DNA of 64,000 nt from DATMNI01 sp963817515 (GTDB lineage: Bacteria; Acidobacteriota; Terriglobia; Bryobacterales; Bryobacteraceae), in the NCBI GenBank assembly GCA_963817515.1, contig CAWFPJ010000015.1, positions 124,001-188,000 on the forward strand, read 5' to 3'. Within the stretch, counting starts at the first letter, position 1. Every line of letters starts with the position of its first letter. The position numbers and the translations under genes are program-made. Positions 1 through 7,933 of this stretch are shown here, piece by piece. The notes beneath the pieces are model-generated. The model was not told the DNA's origin, did no database searches, and saw nothing but the letters and a program-made list of their open reading frames with translations.

Positions 1-1668
1 CCGGCGGATGGAGCGAAGCCGGCCGAGCCCGCGAAGCCGAAACCCGGCGCCGCGGACGTCAAGATCGACCTGGATGGAATCGACCAGCGCATTCTGTCCG
101 TGCCCATGCCGCCGCGGCGATACGTGGCGCTTCAGGTGGGGAAGGCGGGCACGCTGCTGGCTCTGGAAGCGCCGGCCGCGCAGATGGTCCCGGGCCAGGT
201 GCCAGGGCCAGGTCCGGGCCAGACCGTCCACCGGTACGACATGAAGGCCCGAAAAAACGACGTGCCGCTCACCGGCGTCAACAATTTCCAGATGTCGTCC
301 GGCGGCGATAAAGCGCTCTACCGGCAAGGGGAGAACTGGATTATCGCAGCTCTGCGGCCCATGCCTGGGCCCGGCGCAGCAGCACCTCCCCCGGCAGCGC
401 CGCCGACTGGGGGCCAGGGCACGCTCAAAACCAGCGGGATCGAAGTGCGGGTAGATCCGGTTCAGGAATGGAAGCAGATGTACCGGGAAGCCTGGCGCAT
501 CGAACGCGACTGGTTCTACGATCGCAATCTGCACGGTCTGGATCTGAAGGCGGCGCAGACGAAATACGAGCCCTATTTGCACAACGTGGCTTCGCGAGAC
601 GATCTCACCTATCTGTTCCAGGAGATGCTGGGCAATATAACGGTCAGCCATATGGGAACGGGAGGCGGCGATACGCCGGAGGTGAAGCGAGTCCAGACGG
701 GCCTGTTGGGCGCCGATTACGAGGTTTCCGACGGAAGATACCGCTTCAGCCGGGTTTACAGCGGCGAGAATTGGAACCCGCAACTTCGCGCGCCGCTCAC
801 GCAGCCGGGGGTGAATGTGAAGGCGGGCGAGTACCTGCTGGCGGTCAACGGCCGCGAGGTGCGTCCCCCGGAAAACGTGTACAGCTTTTTCGAAGGTCTC
901 GCCGGCAAAGCGGCGCTGCTGCGCGTGGGCACGGATGCGAACGGAGCCGGGGCGCGCGAAGTAACAGTGGTTCCGGTGGCCGACGAGGGCCGCCTGCGGA
1001 ACCTGGCGTGGATTGAAGAGAACCGCCGCAAAGTGGATCAGATGACCGGCGGCAAAGTGGCGTACATCTATATGCCGGACACGGCCAACGGGGGGTTGAC
1101 TGCATTCAACCGCTACTTCTACGCGCAGATCGGGAAGCAGGCCGCCATTGTGGACGAACGCTTCAACGGCGGAGGCCTGCTGGCCACCGACATCGCGGAG
1201 ATCCTCAACCGCAAGCCGCTCAGCGCCGCCGCTAATCGCGTGGGAAGCGACCTGGTGCAGCCGCAGGGCATCTTCGGACCGAAGGTAATGATCATCAACG
1301 AGCGCGCAGGCTCGGGCGGCGACGCCATGCCCTGGTACTTTAAGCGCGCCGGCGTGGGCAAGCTGATCGGAACCCGCACGTGGGGCGGGCTGGTAGGCAT
1401 GGCCGGAGGACCACCGCTCATGGATGGCGGTTTCGTGGGCGCACCCAGCTCCGGCATTTACAACCCGCTCACGGGGGAGTGGGAGGTGGAGAACATCGGC
1501 GTGCCGCCCGATATCGAGGTGGAGCAGGATCCGGCACTGGTTCGAAAGGGTCGCGACCCGCAGCTGGAGAAGGCGGTTGAAGTGGTCCTGGAGGAGCTCA
1601 AGAAAAATCCGCCGCCGGTACTGCGGCGTCCGGCGTTCCCGAACTATAGCCGACCGGCGGCGCGTTAG
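1..1668 (+). CDS. Tricorn-like S41 family peptidase, C-terminal part (5' end outside window)
   Basis: The reading frame is open from the first base, so the start lies upstream and only about 555 C-terminal residues are visible. After a proline/alanine-rich linker comes a helical stretch, a PDZ-like segment and an S41 protease core. The core carries a GSGGDAMPW block, which holds the expected nucleophilic serine, and a following GTRTWGGLVG block. This arrangement is typical of tricorn protease homologues, which degrade peptides; in this phylum they are often exported with an N-terminal beta-propeller. The family call is firm. The propeller and any signal peptide are not in view. The gene stands 65 nt before the DUF4123 gene and shows no obvious functional link to it. 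Confidence 0.85.
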   Translation, partial: PADGAKPAEPAKPKPGAADVKIDLDGIDQRILSVPMPPRRYVALQVGKAGTLLALEAPAAQMVPGQVPGPGPGQTVHRYDMKARKNDVPLTGVNNFQMSSGGDKALYRQGENWIIAALRPMPGPGAAAPPPAAPPTGGQGTLKTSGIEVRVDPVQEWKQMYREAWRIERDWFYDRNLHGLDLKAAQTKYEPYLHNVASRDDLTYLFQEMLGNITVSHMGTGGGDTPEVKRVQTGLLGADYEVSDGRYRFSRVYSGENWNPQLRAPLTQPGVNVKAGEYLLAVNGREVRPPENVYSFFEGLAGKAALLRVGTDANGAGAREVTVVPVADEGRLRNLAWIEENRRKVDQMTGGKVAYIYMPDTANGGLTAFNRYFYAQIGKQAAIVDERFNGGGLLATDIAEILNRKPLSAAANRVGSDLVQPQGIFGPKVMIINERAGSGGDAMPWYFKRAGVGKLIGTRTWGGLVGMAGGPPLMDGGFVGAPSSGIYNPLTGEWEVENIGVPPDIEVEQDPALVRKGRDPQLEKAVEVVLEELKKNPPPVLRRPAFPNYSRPAAR

Positions 1669-1733
1669 GGATGCCGATGATATACTAACTAGCTCGAAGG
1701 AGCCGCCAGCTTAAGGCGCAAGTCTTCGGGATT

Positions 1734-2627
1734 ATGGCGGCATTGACACGAGATCAGATTCTGGATCAGCTTTGGCCAACGGAGCGGTCCAGTGTCTATG
1801 CGGTGTTAGATGGCGCCCGCGACGAGCGGATTTACGGCGCGGTGAACGGCAGCCACCTGCTGCTGGAGTGTCTCTACAGCGGCGATCTTCCCTGGCAACT
1901 GCAAATGACGGCGCCTTACATCGTGCAGCTCGAAAAGGACGATCGCCTCACGCAGCAGATTCTGGATCAGGGCTGGGGAAAGAGTTGGGGCATCTTCTTT
2001 CGGTCGAATGCCGGCTTCAAGGAACTACGCAAGCATCTGCGCCGTTTCCTGCGCGTGCGCGATGAAAGCGGACGGCGGCTGATATTCCGCTTTTACGATC
2101 CGCGCGTGCTGCGGGTGTATCTGCCATCGTGCAGCGCGGTGGAAGCAGCGACTTTTTTCGGACGAATTGATGGTTTTGTCATGGAGGCCGAGGATGGCTC
2201 CGTGCTCGAGTTCCCCCAACCGAAAGGGGTGGTTCCGTCGAAGGAAGCACTGGCGCCCTTATGGACGCTGACGGTGCGCCGCGAGCAGTTGAGCCTTTTG
2301 AATCGCGATGTGCTCCGCCAGTACAAACTGCGTGTGGCGCGATTATTCGAGTCGCGCTATCCGGGCCGGTTCGAGTCTCCGGAGGGCGCCGAAGAGTTCG
2401 TGGAGGCCAGCGTCAAGATAGCAGCCCGCTATCAGGTGACTTCGGAGCTGCACATCGCGATGCTGGCCGATTTCCTGCTGCATCATGGGACAGACTTCGC
2501 TTCTGATCCGCGCTGTGAATGGGCGAAGGCGATTTTGGAAGATACAGAAGGGACCGGCAACGATCGCGTGGCACGGCTTGACTCATGGAGGACGCTGATG
2601 GCTCCGAGCGCGACGGTGGCGACTTAA
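1734..2627 (+). CDS. DUF4123 domain protein (type VI secretion effector adaptor family)
   Basis: This 297-aa soluble protein has the DUF4123 pattern: an N-terminal YAVLDGARD segment, a central alpha/beta part with WGIFF, RHLRRFL and RFYDPRVLR, and a helical C-terminal tail. DUF4123 proteins (Tap/TEC) are known chaperone-adaptors that hold an effector and load it on the VgrG spike of type VI systems. No VgrG, PAAR or Hcp gene is present in this window, so the role here rests on family and context. The next gene begins 3 nt after the stop, which suggests one transcript with the two beta-rich proteins downstream. The Shine-Dalgarno before the ATG is weak. Confidence 0.75.
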   Translation: MAALTRDQILDQLWPTERSSVYAVLDGARDERIYGAVNGSHLLLECLYSGDLPWQLQMTAPYIVQLEKDDRLTQQILDQGWGKSWGIFFRSNAGFKELRKHLRRFLRVRDESGRRLIFRFYDPRVLRVYLPSCSAVEAATFFGRIDGFVMEAEDGSVLEFPQPKGVVPSKEALAPLWTLTVRREQLSLLNRDVLRQYKLRVARLFESRYPGRFESPEGAEEFVEASVKIAARYQVTSELHIAMLADFLLHHGTDFASDPRCEWAKAILEDTEGTGNDRVARLDSWRTLMAPSATVAT

Positions 2628-2630
2628 TCT

Positions 2631-3722
2631 ATGGCGGGTTGGCTGCAAAATCAACTGGGCCTGCGGAGCATTCACGACCCCGCGGTGACCTGTAAGAATG
2701 CGCGAGGGATTATCCAGGTTGAGGTACGCGCCCACAAGGCGGGAACGGCGGCGCCCACTCGCCCGGTGGCGAATGTGACGGCAACGGTGTCGGCTGGACC
2801 TGACCAGCCCGGTCCTTTGCCGACCCGCGCCGACGGCCGCGTGGGTTTTCAACCCGTGCACCTGGGCCACTACACGGTTACGCCAACTTTTCCAGCCAAC
2901 ATTGCCGACCGCTACGACCTGGTGGGAAATCCTCCCGCGCCTCTATCGCAGGCATTGGTCCCGGGTGGGGTCAGGTTATATGCGTTTCTGGTGGATTGGC
3001 ATTGGATCGAATTCCAGGTACGCGATTCCGCCAACCGTCCCCACGCTAATCTCGGGTTCCGGCTCAGCCACCAGCCTCCCATTGGTGGCGCGTGGACCGT
3101 TTTGGAGAACGGGGCGACTCCCGCCAACGGCGACATCGCGCGCGACGAAGTGAAGAGGGGACGCTACAAGCTCAGCATTCCAATCCTTTCGAATGCGACT
3201 TGGCCGGGCCCCGCGGTCGTGCTGAGCAATACCTATCAGTTAAACGCCGATGCGTCCGGCTTCGATCTGGGCGAGGCCGGCTCCATCGAAATCCTGGACG
3301 CCTTCGATCACAGCAAGATTATTTCTACACTGCCGGCGACGATTGTCGCGGGCGCAGGGGTAGGGACGCAACAGCTCAGGGCATCATGGACGCCCAACCT
3401 CTTCAACTTACCCGGCCTGGAACAAAGCCAAGTGGTCTTTCGCGCCTCGGCGCGCGGCGTCAGCACCTTGAGCGTGCAACGCACGGTGACCCTAGACCAC
3501 CTGATCAACGTGCAGCGCACCGGCGGTGCGGCACTGAACACGCAGGTCACCGTGTATTTCTCCGGAGGGTCGAACTGGAACGGTAACTCCGCGGGTGGGG
3601 TGGCACGCGCACCCGGGCCCTGGAAAGATAAAATCGTTCGCATCGCGCTGCCGCTGCTCAACACCGCGTGTCATGTGACGCTTGAGGACAACGGGGTGGA
3701 GAAAGTCATTACGAAGCCCTGA
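2631..3722 (+). CDS. Hypothetical beta-rich protein, possible effector or spike cargo
   Basis: This 363-aa protein has no signal peptide and no membrane segment. The sequence is rich in short beta strands. Residues about 20-95 resemble a carboxypeptidase-regulatory or Ig-like fold (a PVANVTATV repeat followed by DGRVGFQPVHLGHYTVTP). A central WHWIEFQVRDSANRPHANL segment looks like a second such module. I do not recognise a catalytic motif. It starts 3 nt after the DUF4123 gene, so the two are probably translated from one mRNA. By analogy with DUF4123-linked genes it may be a cargo protein or its structural partner. That is inference only. Confidence 0.5.
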   Translation: MAGWLQNQLGLRSIHDPAVTCKNARGIIQVEVRAHKAGTAAPTRPVANVTATVSAGPDQPGPLPTRADGRVGFQPVHLGHYTVTPTFPANIADRYDLVGNPPAPLSQALVPGGVRLYAFLVDWHWIEFQVRDSANRPHANLGFRLSHQPPIGGAWTVLENGATPANGDIARDEVKRGRYKLSIPILSNATWPGPAVVLSNTYQLNADASGFDLGEAGSIEILDAFDHSKIISTLPATIVAGAGVGTQQLRASWTPNLFNLPGLEQSQVVFRASARGVSTLSVQRTVTLDHLINVQRTGGAALNTQVTVYFSGGSNWNGNSAGGVARAPGPWKDKIVRIALPLLNTACHVTLEDNGVEKVITKP

Positions 3723-3752
3723 GGCGGATTACGGCCTGGCTTCATTCGAGCT

Positions 3753-4130
3753 ATGGATTTCGAAGACAATCACGACCACACGGTGCCGGCTCCGCTGACC
3801 GAAGAAGTGCTGGTGAGCTGGTCAAAGCCGCGCTGCTGGCACGGAGATACGGTCACCATCCGCGTTCGAACCGGACGCGTGATCGATGGCTCGACAGTGG
3901 AGTTGAAAGTGTGGGTACAAGGCGCAGGGGCGCACTTCCACCAGATTCCCAATCAGCCCATCAACCATAACCAACTGGATTTCGATTACACGCTGAACTG
4001 GAAAACCTTTGTGATTCCGGCCGGTTCGGTGGATTTCGTGGTGACCGCACGGATTGTGCAGATCAACATCACGTCGGCGCCGTCGGAGCCCATGAAAGTG
4101 GATTTGATCGAGCCGCTGTTTTCGGCGTGA
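3753..4130 (+). CDS. Small hypothetical beta-sandwich protein
   Basis: This 125-aa protein has an acidic, histidine-containing N-terminus followed by alternating hydrophobic strands (TVTIRVRTG, STVELKVWVQGAG, SVDFVVTARIVQINIT) that suggest a single Ig-like domain. There is no signal peptide. It is the last gene of the plus-strand DUF4123 run. Its stop codon abuts the stop of the convergent M23 gene with no spacer. Function unknown. A related TVXLKVWVQG-like domain could bind a partner encoded in the same island. Confidence 0.5.
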   Translation: MDFEDNHDHTVPAPLTEEVLVSWSKPRCWHGDTVTIRVRTGRVIDGSTVELKVWVQGAGAHFHQIPNQPINHNQLDFDYTLNWKTFVIPAGSVDFVVTARIVQINITSAPSEPMKVDLIEPLFSA

Positions 4131-5495
4131 CTAGCCACGTGAGGCCAGTTGCAACATCAATGTGATCGGATGGTAATGATATAAATTGGCGCCGGCCACC
4201 GGCAGGCGTGCGTCAACGCGGACGTCGTCCCACCAGCGATATTCGTTCATGTGATCGCCTGCGGTATTGCGGGCGGCATCCTGCATGAAACTGAATGTGG
4301 GGGAAGCGTTCAGCACCACCTTCCAATCCAGATACCAGGCGCTGAAAGTCTTCACAATGGCGCTGCGGCAGCCGCCGCGGTCCACACCGGCGCCGGGCGG
4401 AGCAACGTCTGTCACAAGAACCACATTGGCAGGCTCGGGGGATATCAGGTTTTTGTCGAGCAATGCGTTCATGATGGCCTTGCGGTCCATCATCTTCGCG
4501 GCATCGGTGGCTTCAACTACGGTATAGCCGGGCTCGGTGAAGAGCAGTTCGGTGGAGAATGCCTCGACGTGCAGGAAGGCGCCGTGCGGGTTCAGCAGCG
4601 GATCGGTGGGGGCGGCCCCGACATCGCCCAGATGCTCGCCGGCGACAACGGGTATGGGAGTGGCGAGGCCTACGGGGGTGTGATTGGCGATCGCGGCATT
4701 AACCGTGGCATTGGCGTTCACCACCTTGCAGAGTTCCACACCCTCCAACTGAACGAAGATCTGCGTGTTCCCAGGATTCGCCAACCGGATGACCTGGGAA
4801 TTGGCCGGTATGGTCGCATCGAGTATCGGCATGGCGGTGGGATCGACCGGGGCGGCCCCTCCAGCGACTTCTTCCCAATCGGGGGGTGCGGCCATATGGT
4901 GACCCATCAGACGGGCGACGCCACCCACGTTTAGAGAAGTGAAGCGCGGCGAAGGCAGCGTCGCCTGAACGTGCTTCTGGGTTAGCAGGTGGAGCTTTTG
5001 ACGCCACGGAATGGGAGAAACTGCGGCTGCAACGCCGGCATCCAGGTGCATGTACAGGCTGTACCAAGTCTTGTCCTTCCACTTGTGGCGCAGCAGCACG
5101 AAATTGCGCGATCCATAGGTCTTCGCGGTATCGTTTTCGCCGGCGCGGCAGGCGACCACTTCGCCATCGGCAAGGGCGTGGACCTGGTTGTTTCCGGCAG
5201 GAAAGAGATGGACGCCCGTGTGCCAGACGCGGTTGGGTCCAAATGGAAACCAGCCGCCCGCACCGGCCTCGGTATTGTTATAAAAAGTAGCGGCAGGCGC
5301 GGTGTCCCAGCGGAGACCGGCGCCCAGATCCATCGGGTAGGAGTAGGCCGGCGCCTTTCCTGCGTAGACAGGCTTGATGCTATCGGCGTATGTCTTGACG
5401 TAATCGTCCAACTCCCGGTCGGTTCGGCGCACGCTACTGACGTGGACAGCGAAGGGATTGGATGGAGGGGGCACATCGCGATTGACTTCCGCCAC
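4131..5495 (-). CDS. M23 (LytM-like) peptidase part of a frameshifted peptidoglycan hydrolase
   Basis: This 454-aa reading frame (GTG at 5495) holds the C-terminal half of a composite cell-wall hydrolase. Residues about 88-155 match the M23 core: WHTGVHLF, then DGEVVAC, then YSLYMHLD, with FLHVEAF further on at about 300. The first ligand motif reads HxxxH instead of the usual HxxxD, and the HxH motif keeps only the second histidine. Activity is therefore uncertain. The frame stays open upstream of 5495, at least as far as about 5680. Its upstream translation (ARFCQTIRTRALEFCGF, then RWQEADRVS) continues the M15 domain encoded in the other frame. This is therefore most likely the 3' part of one gene starting at 6303, with a one-base change near 5610. 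Confidence 0.7.
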   Translation of the reverse strand: MAEVNRDVPPPSNPFAVHVSSVRRTDRELDDYVKTYADSIKPVYAGKAPAYSYPMDLGAGLRWDTAPAATFYNNTEAGAGGWFPFGPNRVWHTGVHLFPAGNNQVHALADGEVVACRAGENDTAKTYGSRNFVLLRHKWKDKTWYSLYMHLDAGVAAAVSPIPWRQKLHLLTQKHVQATLPSPRFTSLNVGGVARLMGHHMAAPPDWEEVAGGAAPVDPTAMPILDATIPANSQVIRLANPGNTQIFVQLEGVELCKVVNANATVNAAIANHTPVGLATPIPVVAGEHLGDVGAAPTDPLLNPHGAFLHVEAFSTELLFTEPGYTVVEATDAAKMMDRKAIMNALLDKNLISPEPANVVLVTDVAPPGAGVDRGGCRSAIVKTFSAWYLDWKVVLNASPTFSFMQDAARNTAGDHMNEYRWWDDVRVDARLPVAGANLYHYHPITLMLQLASRG

Positions 5496-6303
5496 GCTGA
5501 CACGGTCCGCCTCTTGCCAACGCGGTTGGAAGCCGCAAAACTCGAGCGCGCGCGTGCGAATGGTCTGGCAGAATCGCGCATGGTCCGAGGGTGGGATTTT
5601 GTCCGTACTCGACGCAGGTGCCGTGGTGATAAAACTCCAGTGATTTGCCGAAATGGAAGGTGGCGCGACGGTGGCGCCAGCGGCGTGCGTCGGTATGGCG
5701 ATAGTTGTCCTGCCAGCAGCGGTAGCCGGCAGTGACGAAGATGCGGTTCACGTTAGCGCGGCGCATCAGGGCGCGCACGGCCCACAGCAGCGCTTTATCC
5801 ACGCCGGGATATTCCTGCATGTCATAGACATCCAGCTTCTCACCGGCCAGCGAAGTGTCGTCCGGTAGCTTTTCCCCGTCCAGCAGGAACTTACCGGCGA
5901 ACTGGGCGTTTCCCCACCCCGTACAGATGCCGCGCTTGTGATGATCGGTGCAGCGGCAGCGGATGGGCACCGGATCCGGCAGAATGCAGGGGCAGCGCAT
6001 CACGTGGGGCATCACTGCATAGCGCGCGGCTTCGCGATCGATCTCGCGGAATGTGGCCGCGTCTACGATGCCCGTGATCGGCAGGGCCAGCGCCTGCTGA
6101 AACCGCTTCACAGCATCGCGTGTGGTTTTGTCGAATTTGCCGGTGACTTTCACCGGCATGTAGGGCGCGCCAATGCCATCGTTATCGGAGCCGGAGCCCC
6201 AGCCGATGAGCTTGATCTGGAGTTCCCAGACATCACGGCCCTCGCAAGCGGGCAGCAACTGGAGAGTGCGCTCGCCATAGGGCGGGCCACCGGGACGAGG
6301 CAT
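5434..6303 (-). CDS. Peptidoglycan-binding + M15-type peptidase part of the same frameshifted hydrolase
   Basis: I chose the ATG at 6303 because GGAGG stands 12 nt upstream and the stop of the preceding gene ends 1 nt before it. Residues about 20-95 form a PG_binding_1 domain (VTGKFDKTTRDAVKRFQ, then GIVDAATF). A CPC/CRC cysteine-rich linker follows, then an M15/D-Ala-D-Ala carboxypeptidase-like segment (TAGYRCW, RRATFHFGKSLEFYHHGTC) holding candidate zinc histidines. After about position 5610 this frame turns into arginine/proline-rich nonsense, while another frame continues the domain. The final 55 or so residues up to 5434 are therefore artefactual. The joined protein would be PG-binding, M15 and M23, about 720 aa, without a signal peptide. 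Such hydrolases attack peptidoglycan when delivered to a periplasm. Confidence 0.7.
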   Translation of the reverse strand: MPRPGGPPYGERTLQLLPACEGRDVWELQIKLIGWGSGSDNDGIGAPYMPVKVTGKFDKTTRDAVKRFQQALALPITGIVDAATFREIDREAARYAVMPHVMRCPCILPDPVPIRCRCTDHHKRGICTGWGNAQFAGKFLLDGEKLPDDTSLAGEKLDVYDMQEYPGVDKALLWAVRALMRRANVNRIFVTAGYRCWQDNYRHTDARRWRHRRATFHFGKSLEFYHHGTCVEYGQNPTLGPCAILPDHSHARARVLRLPTALARGGPCQRGGSQSRCAPSIQSLRCPRQ

Positions 6304-6304
6304 T

Positions 6305-7903
6305 CTAGTGGCTTTCCTCCGCTCCCGCGAAGAACAAAAGGCCCTCACCCGTAAAGCAGGCGACTGTGAGGCCAGCGTTCAAGGCGGCTATGTGGGGAAA
6401 GAAGCATGGGGACTTCGGATCATCGCGGAGTTTGGCCAGCATGGGATTGGGGGTGAGACGCCCGCCGTAGAGGGCATGCGACTCGTCAGTGAAGGCAATA
6501 CCTGCTACGCCTTGCCGAATCTCTTCGAGGCAGATTTCGCGCGGGCGGACGGGACTGCCGGCCGCATTCTTGGGCCAGTTGGAGATGAGCTTTAGTTCGG
6601 CGGTCCTCACCGAACCGCCGGTGCTGACGGAGAGTACCGCGAGGCGGTCCGGAGCTGAGGGAGCGGATTCTAATATGAAGAATGCATTTCCGGAACGGGG
6701 ATCGGCGGACGGGGCGACGGCCACCACATGGTTCGGCGACTGGCGAATGGTCTTTTCAGCAGTGACGACCCGGCCATCCATATTGACGGCGAGCCAGGCG
6801 ATGCGGCTGCCGCCTTCGTGGTTTGTTATCAGCAACAGGGAGACTGGGCGTTTGACGCGGGCCGAGCAAGCCACCATGGAAGGAATACCGGATAGGGGCA
6901 CGGTCCACTGCGCGATCACGCCCTTTTCGTCTTCCACCTGAATGCCGCCGAGCGCCGGACCCTTGGGTGAAGTGCCGGTGGCCAGGAACAAAGCCTGATC
7001 CTCGAAATCCGGGAAGCGCGGAACGGGGGCGGCGTTTTCCAGATGAAGCGGAATGGCTTCGCTGCGCCAAAAGGGATAGCTGAGATTGTGATGAATGAGT
7101 GTGGCCGAGCCTCCGCTGATTACCGCGACCCAGCCGGCGCCGTTTTCCTCAATGCCCTCCGCGGGCTGCGCAATGGCCATGGTGGAACCTGGAGGAAACT
7201 CGCCGTGCGGGGTGGCGCCCTGCATGAGGGCCCGATGGCCGGCAACGGCCGAAACGCGGATGAGCAATTGCTGAGGGCCGGGATGGGCGCTTTCAGAAGC
7301 CAGCCAGGCCAGGGTGGATGCCGAGCGACCCACCGAATCGTAGCCGGAAGCCGCGGGCCCAATTCGGGCAGGCACAATCTCAAACGGCAGCCGTTCCGAG
7401 GATGCGAATGTGCCCGCGAGATTGAACTGGTGCTGCGCCTGAATACTATAACGGCCTGGAGGCAGGGGCGCGCGGAAGGCCCAGAGGTTCACGGTAATTT
7501 CGTCGCCCTGGCCTGGAGGCATGGGTTCCAGACGCGGCTCGGGAGGTTCGAGGAGCGCCAGGTCCCCTCCGCGGCGTTCGTACCGATGCCCTTTGTTATA
7601 GCCGCCAATCACTTTGCCGTCGGCATCAAAGAGCGCCAGGCGCGGGGTGTCGTAGCTGCCGCTTAAGGGCAAGGCATTGACCGGCGCGGAGCCGGTATTT
7701 CGAAGGATCAAATCGAACTCCGCGCTCTGTTCGGGGAGCAGCCGGTCTTTCCATCCATGCGGAACGAGTTCGAGCCGCAACTGGCTGGCTGCCGGAGCCG
7801 TCATGCGCACTCCTTCTTTTCGCGGAGGATTCTGCGCGGGCGACCGGCGTCCCAATCCGAATACCGCTCCGAAGGCGCACAGCCACTTCCGCCGCGATTG
7901 CAT
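6305..7903 (-). CDS. Hypothetical exported protein, 532 aa
   Basis: The N-terminus MQSRRKWLCAFGAVFGLG looks like a signal sequence, short in its hydrophobic core and with paired arginines. An Ig-like/BsuPI-type intracellular-inhibitor-like beta domain follows at about 40-180 (LPEQSAEFDLILRNTGSAPV, then LPPGRYSIQAQHQF). The C-terminal 300 residues alternate short strands with glycine turns (IAWLAVNMDGRVV, AFFILES), reminiscent of a beta-propeller. No catalytic motif is recognised. It lies 30 nt after the giant metzincin-motif gene, and its stop is 1 nt before the M15/M23 gene, so the three form an operon. It could be a cognate immunity or accessory protein, the only product of this run with an export signal. 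That role is speculative. Confidence 0.55.
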   Translation of the reverse strand: MQSRRKWLCAFGAVFGLGRRSPAQNPPRKEGVRMTAPAASQLRLELVPHGWKDRLLPEQSAEFDLILRNTGSAPVNALPLSGSYDTPRLALFDADGKVIGGYNKGHRYERRGGDLALLEPPEPRLEPMPPGQGDEITVNLWAFRAPLPPGRYSIQAQHQFNLAGTFASSERLPFEIVPARIGPAASGYDSVGRSASTLAWLASESAHPGPQQLLIRVSAVAGHRALMQGATPHGEFPPGSTMAIAQPAEGIEENGAGWVAVISGGSATLIHHNLSYPFWRSEAIPLHLENAAPVPRFPDFEDQALFLATGTSPKGPALGGIQVEDEKGVIAQWTVPLSGIPSMVACSARVKRPVSLLLITNHEGGSRIAWLAVNMDGRVVTAEKTIRQSPNHVVAVAPSADPRSGNAFFILESAPSAPDRLAVLSVSTGGSVRTAELKLISNWPKNAAGSPVRPREICLEEIRQGVAGIAFTDESHALYGGRLTPNPMLAKLRDDPKSPCFFPHIAALNAGLTVACFTGEGLLFFAGAEESH

Positions 7904-7933
7904 TTGTGTCTCAGAAACGCGTCACGCTCCATC

